Origin: Corynebacterium kroppenstedtii
GTDB lineage: Bacteria; Actinomycetota; Actinomycetes; Mycobacteriales; Mycobacteriaceae
Assembly (NCBI RefSeq): GCF_003243515.1
Contig: NZ_QFRA01000003.1
Span: 145,100-209,099, forward strand
Length of the DNA stretch: 64,000 bases
Direction: 5' to 3'
Part shown: positions 8,171-16,875 of the stretch, in pieces
Position numbering within the stretch: the first letter of the stretch is position 1
Layout of the letters: each line of letters starts with the position of its first letter
The notes under the pieces: generated by a model
Databases searched by the model: none
What the model was told of the DNA's origin: nothing
The model's input: the letters and a program-made list of their open reading frames with translations, nothing else
Translations under genes and position numbers: made by a program

Positions 8171-9004
8171 CTACCGATCTTTGTCATCAGTCTCTGTGAG
8201 AGCACGTGCCAAAGCATCGACCGTGTGGCCAACTCGTAATTGTGCCGGATCACGGAACGTCTTAGAGATCTCGATTTGCACACCGTCATGGCCACGCTCT
8301 TGCATATGACGGGTGACCGTATAGTGGCTGCTGGCATCGAACTTGCCGTCAATCACAGTGTCACCGTCAAATGCCTTGCGTACCCGTTTAGCGAGAGCAC
8401 GGGTCGCATCCGAATCCTTGATAGATTTACCAATAGAAATATCGGCGCTACTGGAACCATCGTCCATACCGTGAAGATCGACAATTACTGCACGCTCCGG
8501 GAGACTATGCAGAATCCTGGTAAATTCGTCGTTTCGAGTAGACCAATCTTCACCCCAGTCAGAAACCTCACCAGTCGTTGTAAGTACGCTGGCACCAATT
8601 CGGTCAGCAACCGTTTCTGCAATACCACCGGTGAATGTGTCGGCCGCCTTCAGATGACCATCGCGGTGGTGCTTCACCGCGTGCGGTGCAACGACAACAA
8701 TAGACGACGTGGCTGTACGATCGATCCAACGGACCGAATCCTTAGCACCTATACCTCGGTCGTCGTTAGCAGAATAGCCGAGATTTCGTGTTGCAACTTC
8801 AGCCGCGGTAGCAAGCTGTCCAACATCTACAAAGGATTCACTAAAATCTGACCCTATAGACGACGACTCTGCCGACGACTGAGCCTGGGCCGCAGGAGCG
8901 CCTATGCCAGCAGCTACGAGAGCTGCGATACCGACGGTTAGAATCCGCCGCCGAGTCGCACGACTCCCACGTGCTGCTCCAATCACCCGACGCGTATAGT
9001 TCAT
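8171..9004 (-). CDS. Tat-exported N-formylglutamate amidohydrolase-like protein
   Basis: This is a 277-residue exported protein. The N-terminus has a twin-arginine motif (TRRRILTVG), a hydrophobic core and an Ala-x-Ala site (PAAQAQS), so Tat export is likely. The mature part has the pattern of the N-formylglutamate amidohydrolase superfamily: VVVAPHAVKHH, VIVDLHGMDDG and GVQIEISKTFRD, which place His, Asp/His and Glu where the metal site is expected. Family members hydrolyse formyl- or acyl-glutamate and related amide bonds; an extracellular version may act on peptide or wall amides, which is inference. The ATG is preceded by AAAGGAA. It may form a secretory pair with the zinc protease downstream. 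Confidence 0.7.
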   Translation of the reverse strand: MNYTRRVIGAARGSRATRRRILTVGIAALVAAGIGAPAAQAQSSAESSSIGSDFSESFVDVGQLATAAEVATRNLGYSANDDRGIGAKDSVRWIDRTATSSIVVVAPHAVKHHRDGHLKAADTFTGGIAETVADRIGASVLTTTGEVSDWGEDWSTRNDEFTRILHSLPERAVIVDLHGMDDGSSSADISIGKSIKDSDATRALAKRVRKAFDGDTVIDGKFDASSHYTVTRHMQERGHDGVQIEISKTFRDPAQLRVGHTVDALARALTETDDKDR

Positions 9005-9569
9005 TAACTCAATTTCCTTTCGGTGGTGAAAAAGCCGCGATTATTGATCGATCCCACGGCCGTCAACCACGACAGCAACGGAGTTAGCTTCATGCTCGCC
9101 GCATACCATGGGACATGTGCATTCTAACACACAATATGCTCGATTGGTTCGGTAAAGAAATAATCTTTATTTTAGCGATGCAGAATTTTCTCCGCATTTT
9201 CTCCGGGCACCAGAGAGTGCAATACACCCCCACATGATGAACAAGAGTTTCACCCCCTCACCAATCCCATTACGTTCTTAGGTGTTCCACCTGAGGGCCC
9301 AAAGATTCATACCCTTTTGGGCTATGTTTGTTTCCGTTCCTTTCATTCGGAGGAACACACGTCGCTGGCTTCGGTATGGCTAATTCCTGTCCCTGTCTGG
9401 AAATGATCCGGGGGTGATGCCACCGAAGACAGTGACATACTCCAACTGCTGATAGGAACCTGACCACGCGAAACCACAGCGTTAAGTCTCACAGTATAGT
9501 GTGGGTGCCAGTGCACAGTGGGTCTGACCACCAGCGACGAATCGATTACTCACCATTCATCGCAAGGAG
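9005..9569. other. Intergenic region upstream of the IS110 remnant
   Basis: The first 250 bases are AT-rich and probably hold the promoter of the minus-strand amidohydrolase-like gene. I see no convincing gene. From about 9480 the sequence may belong to the left part of the IS110-family element, whose transposase begins at 9579; I cannot fix the boundary. Confidence 0.4.
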
Positions 9570-10921
9570 GTGACCACGATGGCATTCGACTACGTCATCA
9601 GCATGGACGTTGGTACATACTTCCACCACGCCTGTGTCCTAGACCCCCAAGGAACCCAACTCCTTCCCACACGCGTCAATCAAGACGAAACAGAACTACG
9701 CAACCTCTTCACAAGATACATCGACGGACATCACACAGTGCTGGTTGTGGACGACCAACCCAACAACATCGGCCGGCTCACAGTGCCCGTGGCCCAAAAC
9801 ACCGGCGCTACCGTGCGTTATCTTCCAGGCTTAGCGATGCGCCAGCTTTCACGAATACACGCTGGCAACTCCACGACGGATACCCGCGACGCCTACGTCA
9901 TCGCCCATGCCGGGCCAAACCTTCCAGAATTTTTGACGCAGTGTTGATCGCGTCGAGGAAGTCTTCCTCCAACTGAAAGTCCTTAACGGTATCGACGAAG
10001 ACCTCGCACGCTCCTACACCAGACTGATCAATCAAATGCGTTCTGCACTTGCTGGCACCTACCCGGGCTTCGAACGGGTAGGTGCCAGGCCAGGTTATCC
10101 ATCGCACATGGATACTCCAGCTACTTGCTCAATGCGGGGGTCCGACCACGATACGGCGCATGAGTCAAGCCCAAGTATTAACATTCGCGCGCACCCACAA
10201 AGCTCGTCATCCAGAGCCAATCGTCGATACTCTCTTTACTTCCATGACTGCTCAAACAGTCACAATCCCTGGCGCGCAATTCGCCGAAATGGGTGTAGCC
10301 ATGTCTGTAGCCAATGCCCTGGGCTCAACTCACCCACCGTCAACAAGTCGAATCTCAAGTCCTTGAGCTCATCAAAGACATACCTCATACCGACATACTG
10401 TGTCCATGCCCGGCATCGGCCCCCGATCTGCAGCGCAGATCCTGAAGACTGTGGGCGATATGTCAGATTTTCCAACAGCCGAAACACTTAGCGTCCTATG
10501 CAGGACTATCGCCCCGAACAAATCAGTATCACCCCTCGATGATGTCCCACTCGCTCAACAGAGCCGGGAACAGGAATTTAAACAACGCCCTACGGCAATC
10601 GTCTTTTGCATCAATCAGATTCTTTCGTAGATTCCCAGAAATTCTACGAACACAAACGCAAAGAAGCCTAGAGACATAACGCTGCCATCGTCGCACTAGC
10701 GCACAGGCATCTCAACGCCCTTGACGCGATGATGCGCAACCACGAGTGCTACTACGAGGACGAAGCAACGAACTCAGCAGCAGCCTAAGCCCCAAATACA
10801 ACAAGCCAGCTGATAAACCCAGCCGGCACTTAGTCATGCTCAAAATCAACGAGCCGCGACCCTAGCTTGTGGGACAACTACCTCGAGTCGACACGCCCAC
10901 CGGATTGACAACATATAGAGG
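9486..10921 (+). mobile_element. Degenerate IS110-family insertion sequence
   Basis: The element is defined by the broken transposase at 9579-10788. About 130 bases beyond it the sequence CGGATTGACAACATATAGAGG (10901-10921) resembles the right terminus I expect of actinobacterial IS110 elements, which lack long inverted repeats. The left limit is a guess, placed in the region before the transposase start. With at least four frame breaks it cannot move by itself. Confidence 0.5.
9579..10788 (+). pseudogene. IS110-family transposase, multiply frameshifted
   Basis: The first frame starts at an ATG behind a strong AAGGAGG and encodes the N-terminal DEDD/RuvC-like domain (DYVISMDVGTYFHHACVLD through NSTTDTRDAYVIAH). 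It stops at 9947. Coding continues in other frames: VEEVFLQLKVLNGIDEDLAR near 9950-10110, the ILQLLAQCGGPTTIRRMSQA segment near 10100-10320, then the second-domain motif SMPGIGPRSAAQILKTVGD (10400-10630). The tail EHKRKEA, an in-frame TAG, and RHNAAIVALAHRHLNALDAM ends at 10788. The pieces run in family order, so this is one decayed transposase rather than several genes. Confidence 0.85.
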
Positions 10922-10990
10922 AACACCTCCTAAAAAGGGGTAGGTTCTCAATTCACTTCAAGAGTTACACTCCTATTTTGCCTAATGGAC

Positions 10991-10999
10991 TGCTAGAAT
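10991..10999 (+). promoter_or_regulatory. Extended -10 promoter candidate for the bacteriocin-like locus
   Basis: TGCTAGAAT fits an extended -10 element (TGnTAGAAT). It lies about 60 bases before the GTG start at 11059. The -35 region is poor, as is usual for extended -10 promoters. Confidence 0.4.
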
Positions 11000-11058
11000 G
11001 GTAGTGACAGTAGTTGCCATTAAGGGATTAATTTCCCACTTCAACCTCAGGAGGGTAT

Positions 11059-11682
11059 GTGCAAACTACAAAGAAGGGAACGTCTCTACTCTCCCTTTTC
11101 CTGACTATCATTGTTTCGATTGGCCTAGCGCCCACAGCTACCGCGAAAGAAACCGTAGCACCTAAACCAATCTCAATCGCGCAAGAGCACTTAAAGAACA
11201 AGAAAGACTTGCAATGAGACAAGGCTTCGGTAGATAAGGTAGACGATACTAAAGCTTGGGTTACTGTCGCTCCAGTTCAGAAACAGTTCAAGGGTGGAAC
11301 TCGATTTTACCGTGTTGCTGTCGATACCAAAAAGGGAGTAGCAACAGTTCAAGATTATCATGTCTCCGCCCCCGACAAAGAAACAGGCGTGGCTCACGCC
11401 CGCCTATACGCCGATGGAAATTTGTATTGGTCGGGTACTGTATCTAAAAGCGGTAACGTTGTTGCAGATAAAGGCAGCCCTAAAATAGATACCATTCAGC
11501 CTTTCGGTGTATGTGAATGGGCAATGGGATCCCTTTGTAGCACCGGTGGTGGAGCAGGTTGCTTTGCTACATGTGCAGCTCTTGGCCTTGCCACTGGCCC
11601 TGGTGGCCTAGGCTGCGCAGCTGTGTGCGGTTTGATCGCCCACCTAGGCTGCGACGCCGCGAAGAAAAAAGTCTGTGGATAG
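11059..11682 (+). pseudogene. Halocin C8-like cysteine-rich bacteriocin precursor with an in-frame TGA
   Basis: One frame runs from a GTG preceded by AGGAGGG to a TAG at 11682, interrupted only by a TGA at 11215-11217 (codon 53). The first part is an exported leader: basic start, hydrophobic core (LLSLFLTIIVSIGLAP) and an Ala-x-Ala site (TATAKE). After the TGA comes a roughly 100-residue middle (WVTVAPVQKQFKGGTRFYRV and on). It ends in a Gly/Ala-rich 56-residue core with eight cysteines at codons 152, 160, 168, 172, 186, 190, 198 and 206, including GAGCFATCAALG and GCAAVCGLIAHLGC. Signal, long propeptide and Cys-rich C-terminal core match halocin C8-type bacteriocin precursors. I infer a recently inactivated or miscalled gene; readthrough is possible. 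Composition is more AT-rich than the flanks. Confidence 0.65.
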
Positions 11683-11691
11683 GAGAAAAGA

Positions 11692-11796
11692 ATGCACATG
11701 TCGATCACTCTGTTCTTGGCTATCTACTCAGTAGCTGTGTCACTGATGCTCTTGAGGGAAGTAGGAAAGCCAAAGTTAACTAAATGCCCCATTTAA
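11692..11796 (+). CDS. 34-residue membrane peptide downstream of the bacteriocin-like gene
   Basis: An ATG at 11692 follows a purine-rich AGGAGAAAAG motif that overlaps the stop of the bacteriocin-like frame. The peptide begins MHMSITLFLAIYSVAVSL, which is one membrane span, and ends in a basic tail (REVGKPKLTKCPI). A hairpin follows 7 bases after the stop. A small cationic membrane peptide coupled to a bacteriocin precursor is a common form of immunity protein, so that role is inferred; no family is recognised. Confidence 0.55.
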   Translation: MHMSITLFLAIYSVAVSLMLLREVGKPKLTKCPI

Positions 11797-11803
11797 TGGA
11801 GAT

Positions 11804-11830
11804 CCTTACCGCAGGATTTCTACGGTAAGG
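11804..11830 (+). terminator. Hairpin closing the bacteriocin-like operon
   Basis: CCTTACCG (11804-11811) and CGGTAAGG (11823-11830) form a perfect 8-base stem with an 11-base loop. A weak T-containing tail (GGCTTTAATTT) follows. Position right after the small membrane-peptide ORF supports a terminator. Confidence 0.65.
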
Positions 11831-11977
11831 GGCTTTAATTTCCCAACAACTCTCGCCACCAACCCCTTACCCACAGCCCACACAATGACACGACACACCA
11901 AAACGTACCCACACCATGGGATTCACCCTCTGCCTCAATTTACTTCTCCCCAGCTCGTTGGGGACCTAGCAACGGGG

Positions 11978-12070
11978 TCATTATCAGGAGTGCCGAGACA
12001 CGCCTCCGCGGCTACGACTCTCAACACCTATACGCACCTGTGGCATGACGAAAAGATGGCCACTAAATAG
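11978..12070 (+). pseudogene. C-terminal remnant of a tyrosine recombinase/integrase
   Basis: The frame ending at the TAG of 12068-12070 reads RHASAATTLNTYTHLWHDEK. This matches the last conserved block of phage-type integrases (G-H-x-S-x-x-T-T-x-x-x-Y-x-H-L), including the catalytic tyrosine context. Nothing upstream in this frame resembles the rest of the enzyme, so only the tail remains. Together with the IS110 ruin on the other side it brackets the bacteriocin-like locus and suggests a decayed mobile island. Confidence 0.65.
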
Positions 12071-12114
12071 CCCACCTTTCGGTTTATATAAGCCGTCAAA
12101 ATGTGCTGTGACTG

Positions 12115-13323
12115 CTACTTCAAATCCTTCGAGCTCAATCCCAGCTCACGGCGAGCGACAACCAACTGCTGGATCTGCTGCGTTCCCTCAAAAATATCCA
12201 AAATCTTTGAATCACGCGCCCACTTCTCCAGCAGCTCGCGTTCTGAGTAACCCCACGGTCCAGTCAACTCCACAGCCTTGAGCGTGACATGGGTACCGAC
12301 GCGGCCCGCCTTCGCCTTCGCAATCGACGCTTCCTTAGTATTGGGTTTCTTGTTATCCGCCATCCACGCCGCACGCAACGTCAACAAATACGCGGCTTCC
12401 CAATCGCTCTCCAAATCGAGATACTCCGCGACGGCAGCCGACTGAGCATACTTCGGCTTGTCGTAATCGATGACCTCACCAGCATCTTCCAGCACCTCAC
12501 GGAGCCTCTCCAACGCACCGCGAGCACACCCAACGGCCATCGCCGCAACCAGCGGGCGCGTGTTATCGAACGTCGCCATCGCGCCAGCGAAGCCCTTCTT
12601 CGTACTCACCTCTGGCGAACCCAACAGGTTCTCCTTCGGAACGCGCACATTATCCAGGCGCAATACTGCGGTATCCGACGCCTTAATACCCAGCTTGTGC
12701 TCCAAACGTTCCACAGTGAAGCCGTCCGCCGACTTCGGAACGACGAACGACTTGATAGCCGCCCGGCCTTTGGACTTATCCACACTCGCCCACACGACGA
12801 CGTGGTCGGAACGCTCACCGGCCGTCACGAAGATCTTTTCACCGTTAATGACGTACTCGTCGCCGTCGAGAGTTGCTGTTGTTGACACGGCAGCGGAGTC
12901 CGAACCAAAACCAGGCTCGGTGATAGCCATCGACGCCCACACCTTGCCGATGCGCTCCAACTGCTCATCCGTCGCGACGGCCGCGATGGCAGAGTTTCCG
13001 AGGCCCTGATAAGGGATGGACAACGTCAGCGCCACATCGCCCCAGCACAACTCCAATACGTTCAGCACCGCGGCCATATTTCCGCCATTGCGGATACCGC
13101 CGGATTTCTTCTTCTTATCTCCACGACCACCCGTCGCGCCTGCCAATCCGCGGCCAGCGTCGGCCATACCCTCCACCATGCTGGCCATGGTGTCTAGTTC
13201 CACCGGGCGCTCGTGCTCGGCAAGGTCGTACTTACGGGAAATGGGTCGGAAGATTTCGGCGGCCGCCTGGTGCCCAGGGTTTGCACCCTTCTTCAAGAAG
13301 CCAGGAAGTTCTAGGTTAATCAT
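12115..13323 (-). CDS. fadE23: Acyl-CoA dehydrogenase (FadE23 type)
   Basis: This is a 402-residue FAD-dependent acyl-CoA dehydrogenase for the first step of beta-oxidation-like pathways. Recognisable segments are WGDVALTLSIPYQGLGNSAI, the FAD/substrate motif ITEPGFGSDSAAV, DGDEYVINGEKIFVTAG, and the C-terminal DIFEGTQQIQQLVVARREL. The sequence closely follows mycobacterial FadE23 as I recall it, including the NLELP start. The ATG has a GGAGGG 7 bases upstream. It lies 165 bases downstream of the fadE24-like gene on the same strand, the order seen in Mycobacterium. The natural substrate is not known from sequence. Confidence 0.9.
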   Translation of the reverse strand: MINLELPGFLKKGANPGHQAAAEIFRPISRKYDLAEHERPVELDTMASMVEGMADAGRGLAGATGGRGDKKKKSGGIRNGGNMAAVLNVLELCWGDVALTLSIPYQGLGNSAIAAVATDEQLERIGKVWASMAITEPGFGSDSAAVSTTATLDGDEYVINGEKIFVTAGERSDHVVVWASVDKSKGRAAIKSFVVPKSADGFTVERLEHKLGIKASDTAVLRLDNVRVPKENLLGSPEVSTKKGFAGAMATFDNTRPLVAAMAVGCARGALERLREVLEDAGEVIDYDKPKYAQSAAVAEYLDLESDWEAAYLLTLRAAWMADNKKPNTKEASIAKAKAGRVGTHVTLKAVELTGPWGYSERELLEKWARDSKILDIFEGTQQIQQLVVARRELGLSSKDLK

Positions 13324-13488
13324 GATTGTGTCCCTCCGGGGTCACATAAAAGCGTTCAACACTGCGGTTATTCAACGCTACGGTTACTATTCGGTTGACA
13401 ACATCGTTTTCGTGTGTGCGTATATCGCAAGCCAGACGCCAGCTCACGCCAGTGCTGTCTGCTGCTTTAGCTGGCCCCACTGAGCCAT

Positions 13489-15003
13489 TTACAGAACAAT
13501 CGTTCCTTCAGCAACACCGATTGCGCGCAAATCCCTATACCACCGCTCCACGGGATGCTCTTTGGTATAACCATGACCACCCAGCAACTGGACTCCGTCT
13601 GACCCGATCGCCATGCCCTTTTCGGCCGCCAAGTCACGGGCCAGAGCAGCCTCGCGGTGGAAGGACAGACCCTGGTCGGCCCGGGAACAACCACGCAACG
13701 CGACCAAACGCATGCCATCGAGCTCAATGCGGATATTCGCCACTGCGAAAGCCACCGCCTGACGGTGAGAAATGGGCTCACCAAACGCCTGACGCTCATT
13801 GACGTACGGCTTCACATAGTCCAATACCGCCGAACATGCCCCCACAGCCAACGCGGCCCACCCCAACCGGGACCGTCGAATAATACTCCGATAGTCACTT
13901 TCTCTATCCTCAGCAGAGCGATCTGCCCCACCAAGAATGTTCGACACGGGAACACGCACATCGTTCAAAAGCAACCGACCCAATCCTGCCGCGCGCAATC
14001 CCATGCTCGGATCGGGCTCCACCACGACCCCGTCGGTATCAGATTCGACAATGACCAACGTCGGAACGTCATCAAGCATGGCGGCCACGACGAACAGTTC
14101 GCAATTGCCAGCGTCGGGAACCAGGGCCTTGACGCCCTCGATCACCACGTCATCGCCCTCGCGGCGAGCAGTGGTCGACAAGGAGAAAGGATCGAAAAGC
14201 GGCTGAGGCTCGGCGACGGACACCGCGGAGATCGGAATGTCCTCGCCCGCGAACGCTGGCAAATACGTGCGCTGCTGCTCATCCGAGCCGTACGCGGTCA
14301 AGGTCGCGGCGACACCGGCCGGGGCCATCAAGGAGAGGGCAATTCCCGGGTCCACGTGGGCGAGCGCCTCGGTGACGAGGAAATTCGTCGTGAGGTTGGA
14401 CCCGGTGGCGATCCCTTCGAATTCTTCCGGCACGTTCACCATGGAAATGCCCAGGCCAAGCGCCTCTTTGCGGAGGTCCTCAGAGAAAGCAGCCGCTTCA
14501 TCGGCATCGTGCGCTGCCGGGCTAATGCGCTTCTCGGCGAAATCCTTAATCGTCTCGACGATCATCTCCTGGTCCTCATCGGGCATGAGGTCCCACACGA
14601 TTTTCTTGGATTCCGCAGCCTTTTCCTCGGCCTCGGCATCGAGTTTGTCGTCGCCAATCTTCTTATCGGCCCCCATACCGAGGAACGGGAGGCGTATCGG
14701 GGACTGGCCGCTGGTTACCCGCTTAAATTCACGGGTCGCCGTGCCGAGAGACTTCACTCCTGTTTTCGTCGACTCATAGGCAATTCGGTCAATACGTTCA
14801 TTGAGGCCATACTTGGCGGCGAAATCGGAGCCGGTTACTCGCGTCAGTAGGCGCATCGCCGTGCCCATCGCGTCCCGCTTAATGCTATTTTTCCCGACGG
14901 TTGAATCATTGCCGTCAGGGTTCTTGCCGCGGGATTTCGCAGCGTTGTCACGGGCGCCTGCCGCGGAGCCAGAGCCATTGTCACGTTCATTCGTTGAAGA
15001 CAT
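13489..15003 (-). CDS. fadE24: Acyl-CoA dehydrogenase (FadE24 type)
   Basis: This 504-residue protein has an N-terminal extension of about 130 residues rich in Ser, Gly, Asn and Lys, then an acyl-CoA dehydrogenase fold: DLMPDEDQEMIVETIKDFAE, the middle beta domain (SVAEPQPLFDPFSLSTTARR), VEPDPSMGLRAAGLGRLLLN, and a C-terminal ISHRQAVAFAVANIRIELDG and LLGGHGYTKEHPVERWYRD. The ITEPxxGSD motif of its partner is altered here (SVAEPQPLFD), so it may work with the FadE23-type partner as a heteromer, as proposed for paired mycobacterial FadE proteins. That is inference. It is upstream of fadE23 on the same strand. Confidence 0.88.
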   Translation of the reverse strand: MSSTNERDNGSGSAAGARDNAAKSRGKNPDGNDSTVGKNSIKRDAMGTAMRLLTRVTGSDFAAKYGLNERIDRIAYESTKTGVKSLGTATREFKRVTSGQSPIRLPFLGMGADKKIGDDKLDAEAEEKAAESKKIVWDLMPDEDQEMIVETIKDFAEKRISPAAHDADEAAAFSEDLRKEALGLGISMVNVPEEFEGIATGSNLTTNFLVTEALAHVDPGIALSLMAPAGVAATLTAYGSDEQQRTYLPAFAGEDIPISAVSVAEPQPLFDPFSLSTTARREGDDVVIEGVKALVPDAGNCELFVVAAMLDDVPTLVIVESDTDGVVVEPDPSMGLRAAGLGRLLLNDVRVPVSNILGGADRSAEDRESDYRSIIRRSRLGWAALAVGACSAVLDYVKPYVNERQAFGEPISHRQAVAFAVANIRIELDGMRLVALRGCSRADQGLSFHREAALARDLAAEKGMAIGSDGVQLLGGHGYTKEHPVERWYRDLRAIGVAEGTIVL

Positions 15004-15206
15004 TAAAGGCCTTTCGGTCGTTCGTGTCGGCCACGCACCGGTCGACGATGCATTGCCAGGAAGCTTACATAAGCATAACGCACAATCGCGTGATCGGTGT
15101 CACAATCACCAAAGAAAATCGACAAAGCCACGATCAGGACACCATTGAAAGCAACTTCACGAGAAAAGCCCCAGGTAAGTACTCACCCAGGGCAACAGAG
15201 CGCCAT

Positions 15207-16817
15207 CTACCGCTCCGGCTTCACCAATGGGAACAACACCGTTTCCCGAATCCCCAACCCGGTTAATGCCATCAACAACCGGTCAATCCCCATTCCGGTC
15301 CCCGCCGTCGGTGGCATGCCCTGCTCCATTGCCTGAAGGAAGTCCTCATCCAGGACCATGGCTTCGTCATCACCACCGGCCGCTAAACGGGCCTGATCCT
15401 CAAAGCGCTGCCGCTGAATCACAGGGTCGATCAGCTCCGAATACCCCGTCGCCAACTCAAAACCGCGGACATACAAATCCCACTTCTCCGTCACACCAGG
15501 CTTCGACCGGTGATCGCGCGTCAACGGGGACGTCTCGACTGGGAAGTTGCGGACGAACACCGGTCCATCCAGCTGGTCAGCGCACAGCTCCTCCCAGATT
15601 TCCTCGACGAATTTCCCGTGGCTCCATCCTGTGCCGGGTTCCACACCAATCGTGTCCGCGATCGCCTTTAAGTCATCGACCGTCGAATGAATGGTCACCT
15701 CGGGCTGGCCGGGGAACTTGCGCTGCAGAGCCTCGTTCAAACTGTCGTACATGTCCAGCTTCGACCACTCGCCGCCAAAGTCGTAGGCGGAACCGTCGGC
15801 AAGAGTGACGACCAGCGAATCCGGGTCCTGCTCCGGGTCCCAGTTGTCGTGAACCAGCTTGTTGACGGCGCGCGCACAGTGCTGGATCAGGCCCTGCGTG
15901 GAGGCGGAATTATCGTCATACGTCGCGTAGGCCTGATAGGTTTCCAACATGGCGAACTCCGGGCTGTGGGAGGAATCGATCCCCTCGTTCCGGAAATTCC
16001 TGTTGACCTCGAAAACCTTCTCAATACCGCCGACGACACAGCGCTTCAGGTACAACTCCGGCGCAATGCGCAGATAAAGATCCATATCCAGAGCGTTGGA
16101 ATGCGTCACAAACGGGCGCGCGGCAGCGCCACCATGCAACGTCTGCAACATGGGAGTCTCGACCTCGAGGAAGCCCAGGCCCTGCAGGTATTCACGCACA
16201 GCGCGCACAACGGTCACGCGGGTGATCATCATGCGGCGGGCATCGTCCCGCATAATCAAATCGGTGTAGCGGTAGCGGATGCGGGTGTCCTCATTCATGT
16301 CGGCGAAGGACACGGGCAGGGGGCGCAGCGCCTTCGACGCCAATGTCCAGGTCGACGCGAAAACCGACAGCTCGCCGCGGCGCGACGACACCACGCGACC
16401 ACGAATGGACACGAAGTCGCCCATATCGACGTCGGACTTCCAGCGTTTGAGGGCGTCCTCCCCTACCTCGGCGAGCGATAGCATCGCTTGGAGCTGCGTC
16501 CCGTCCCCCTCTTGCAGCGTGGCGAAACACAGCTTGCCGGTATTGCGCATGAAAATCACGCGCCCGGCCACGGCCACCTCAGTGTCCGTTTCATCGCCGA
16601 TACCTAAATAACGACGAACGGTGCCGTCGGCACGTTGTTCGGTGGTCCCCGCTTTGTCTTCATCGACGACGAAGGCGTCGCGAATCTGTTTCAGCGTGTG
16701 GGTGCGCTCGACGTCGACTGGGTACGGCGCAGTTCCCTCAGAGAGCAACCGCTCCCTTTTTGCCCTGCGAACTTTAACTTGCTCTGGGACATCCTGGTTT
16801 TTCGTCGCTTTACTCAC
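15207..16817 (-). CDS. lysS: Lysyl-tRNA synthetase, class II
   Basis: This enzyme charges tRNA-Lys with lysine. The OB-fold anticodon-binding domain comes first (VAGRVIFMRNTGKLCFATLQ), then the class II catalytic core: motif 2 region (FEVNRNFRNEGIDSSHSPEF) and motif 3 near the C-terminus (GTGMGIDRLLMALTGLGIRE). The open frame extends to 16952 inside panC, but homology begins at a GTG at 16817 (SKATKNQDVPEQ), giving 536 residues and a 58-base gap after panC. No clear ribosome-binding site is seen. The position after panC is usual in corynebacteria. Confidence 0.95.
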   Translation of the reverse strand: MSKATKNQDVPEQVKVRRAKRERLLSEGTAPYPVDVERTHTLKQIRDAFVVDEDKAGTTEQRADGTVRRYLGIGDETDTEVAVAGRVIFMRNTGKLCFATLQEGDGTQLQAMLSLAEVGEDALKRWKSDVDMGDFVSIRGRVVSSRRGELSVFASTWTLASKALRPLPVSFADMNEDTRIRYRYTDLIMRDDARRMMITRVTVVRAVREYLQGLGFLEVETPMLQTLHGGAAARPFVTHSNALDMDLYLRIAPELYLKRCVVGGIEKVFEVNRNFRNEGIDSSHSPEFAMLETYQAYATYDDNSASTQGLIQHCARAVNKLVHDNWDPEQDPDSLVVTLADGSAYDFGGEWSKLDMYDSLNEALQRKFPGQPEVTIHSTVDDLKAIADTIGVEPGTGWSHGKFVEEIWEELCADQLDGPVFVRNFPVETSPLTRDHRSKPGVTEKWDLYVRGFELATGYSELIDPVIQRQRFEDQARLAAGGDDEAMVLDEDFLQAMEQGMPPTAGTGMGIDRLLMALTGLGIRETVLFPLVKPER

Positions 16818-16875
16818 GCGATAAAGAGTAGCTGACCTTGCCTCACAGGCAACCGGTGGGCCGTCCCTAGCGGGC

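Noticed and set aside
11215..11217. TGA as a selenocysteine codon
   Set aside because: No SECIS-like hairpin was evident after it, the position is in a propeptide, and corynebacteria are not known for selenoprotein synthesis.
13657..14850. 397-codon plus-strand frame opposite fadE24
   Set aside because: The opposite strand encodes a clear acyl-CoA dehydrogenase; the Arg/His-rich composition is typical of antisense frames in GC-rich DNA.
15687..16481. 264-codon plus-strand frame opposite lysS
   Set aside because: Entirely antisense to a conserved tRNA synthetase.
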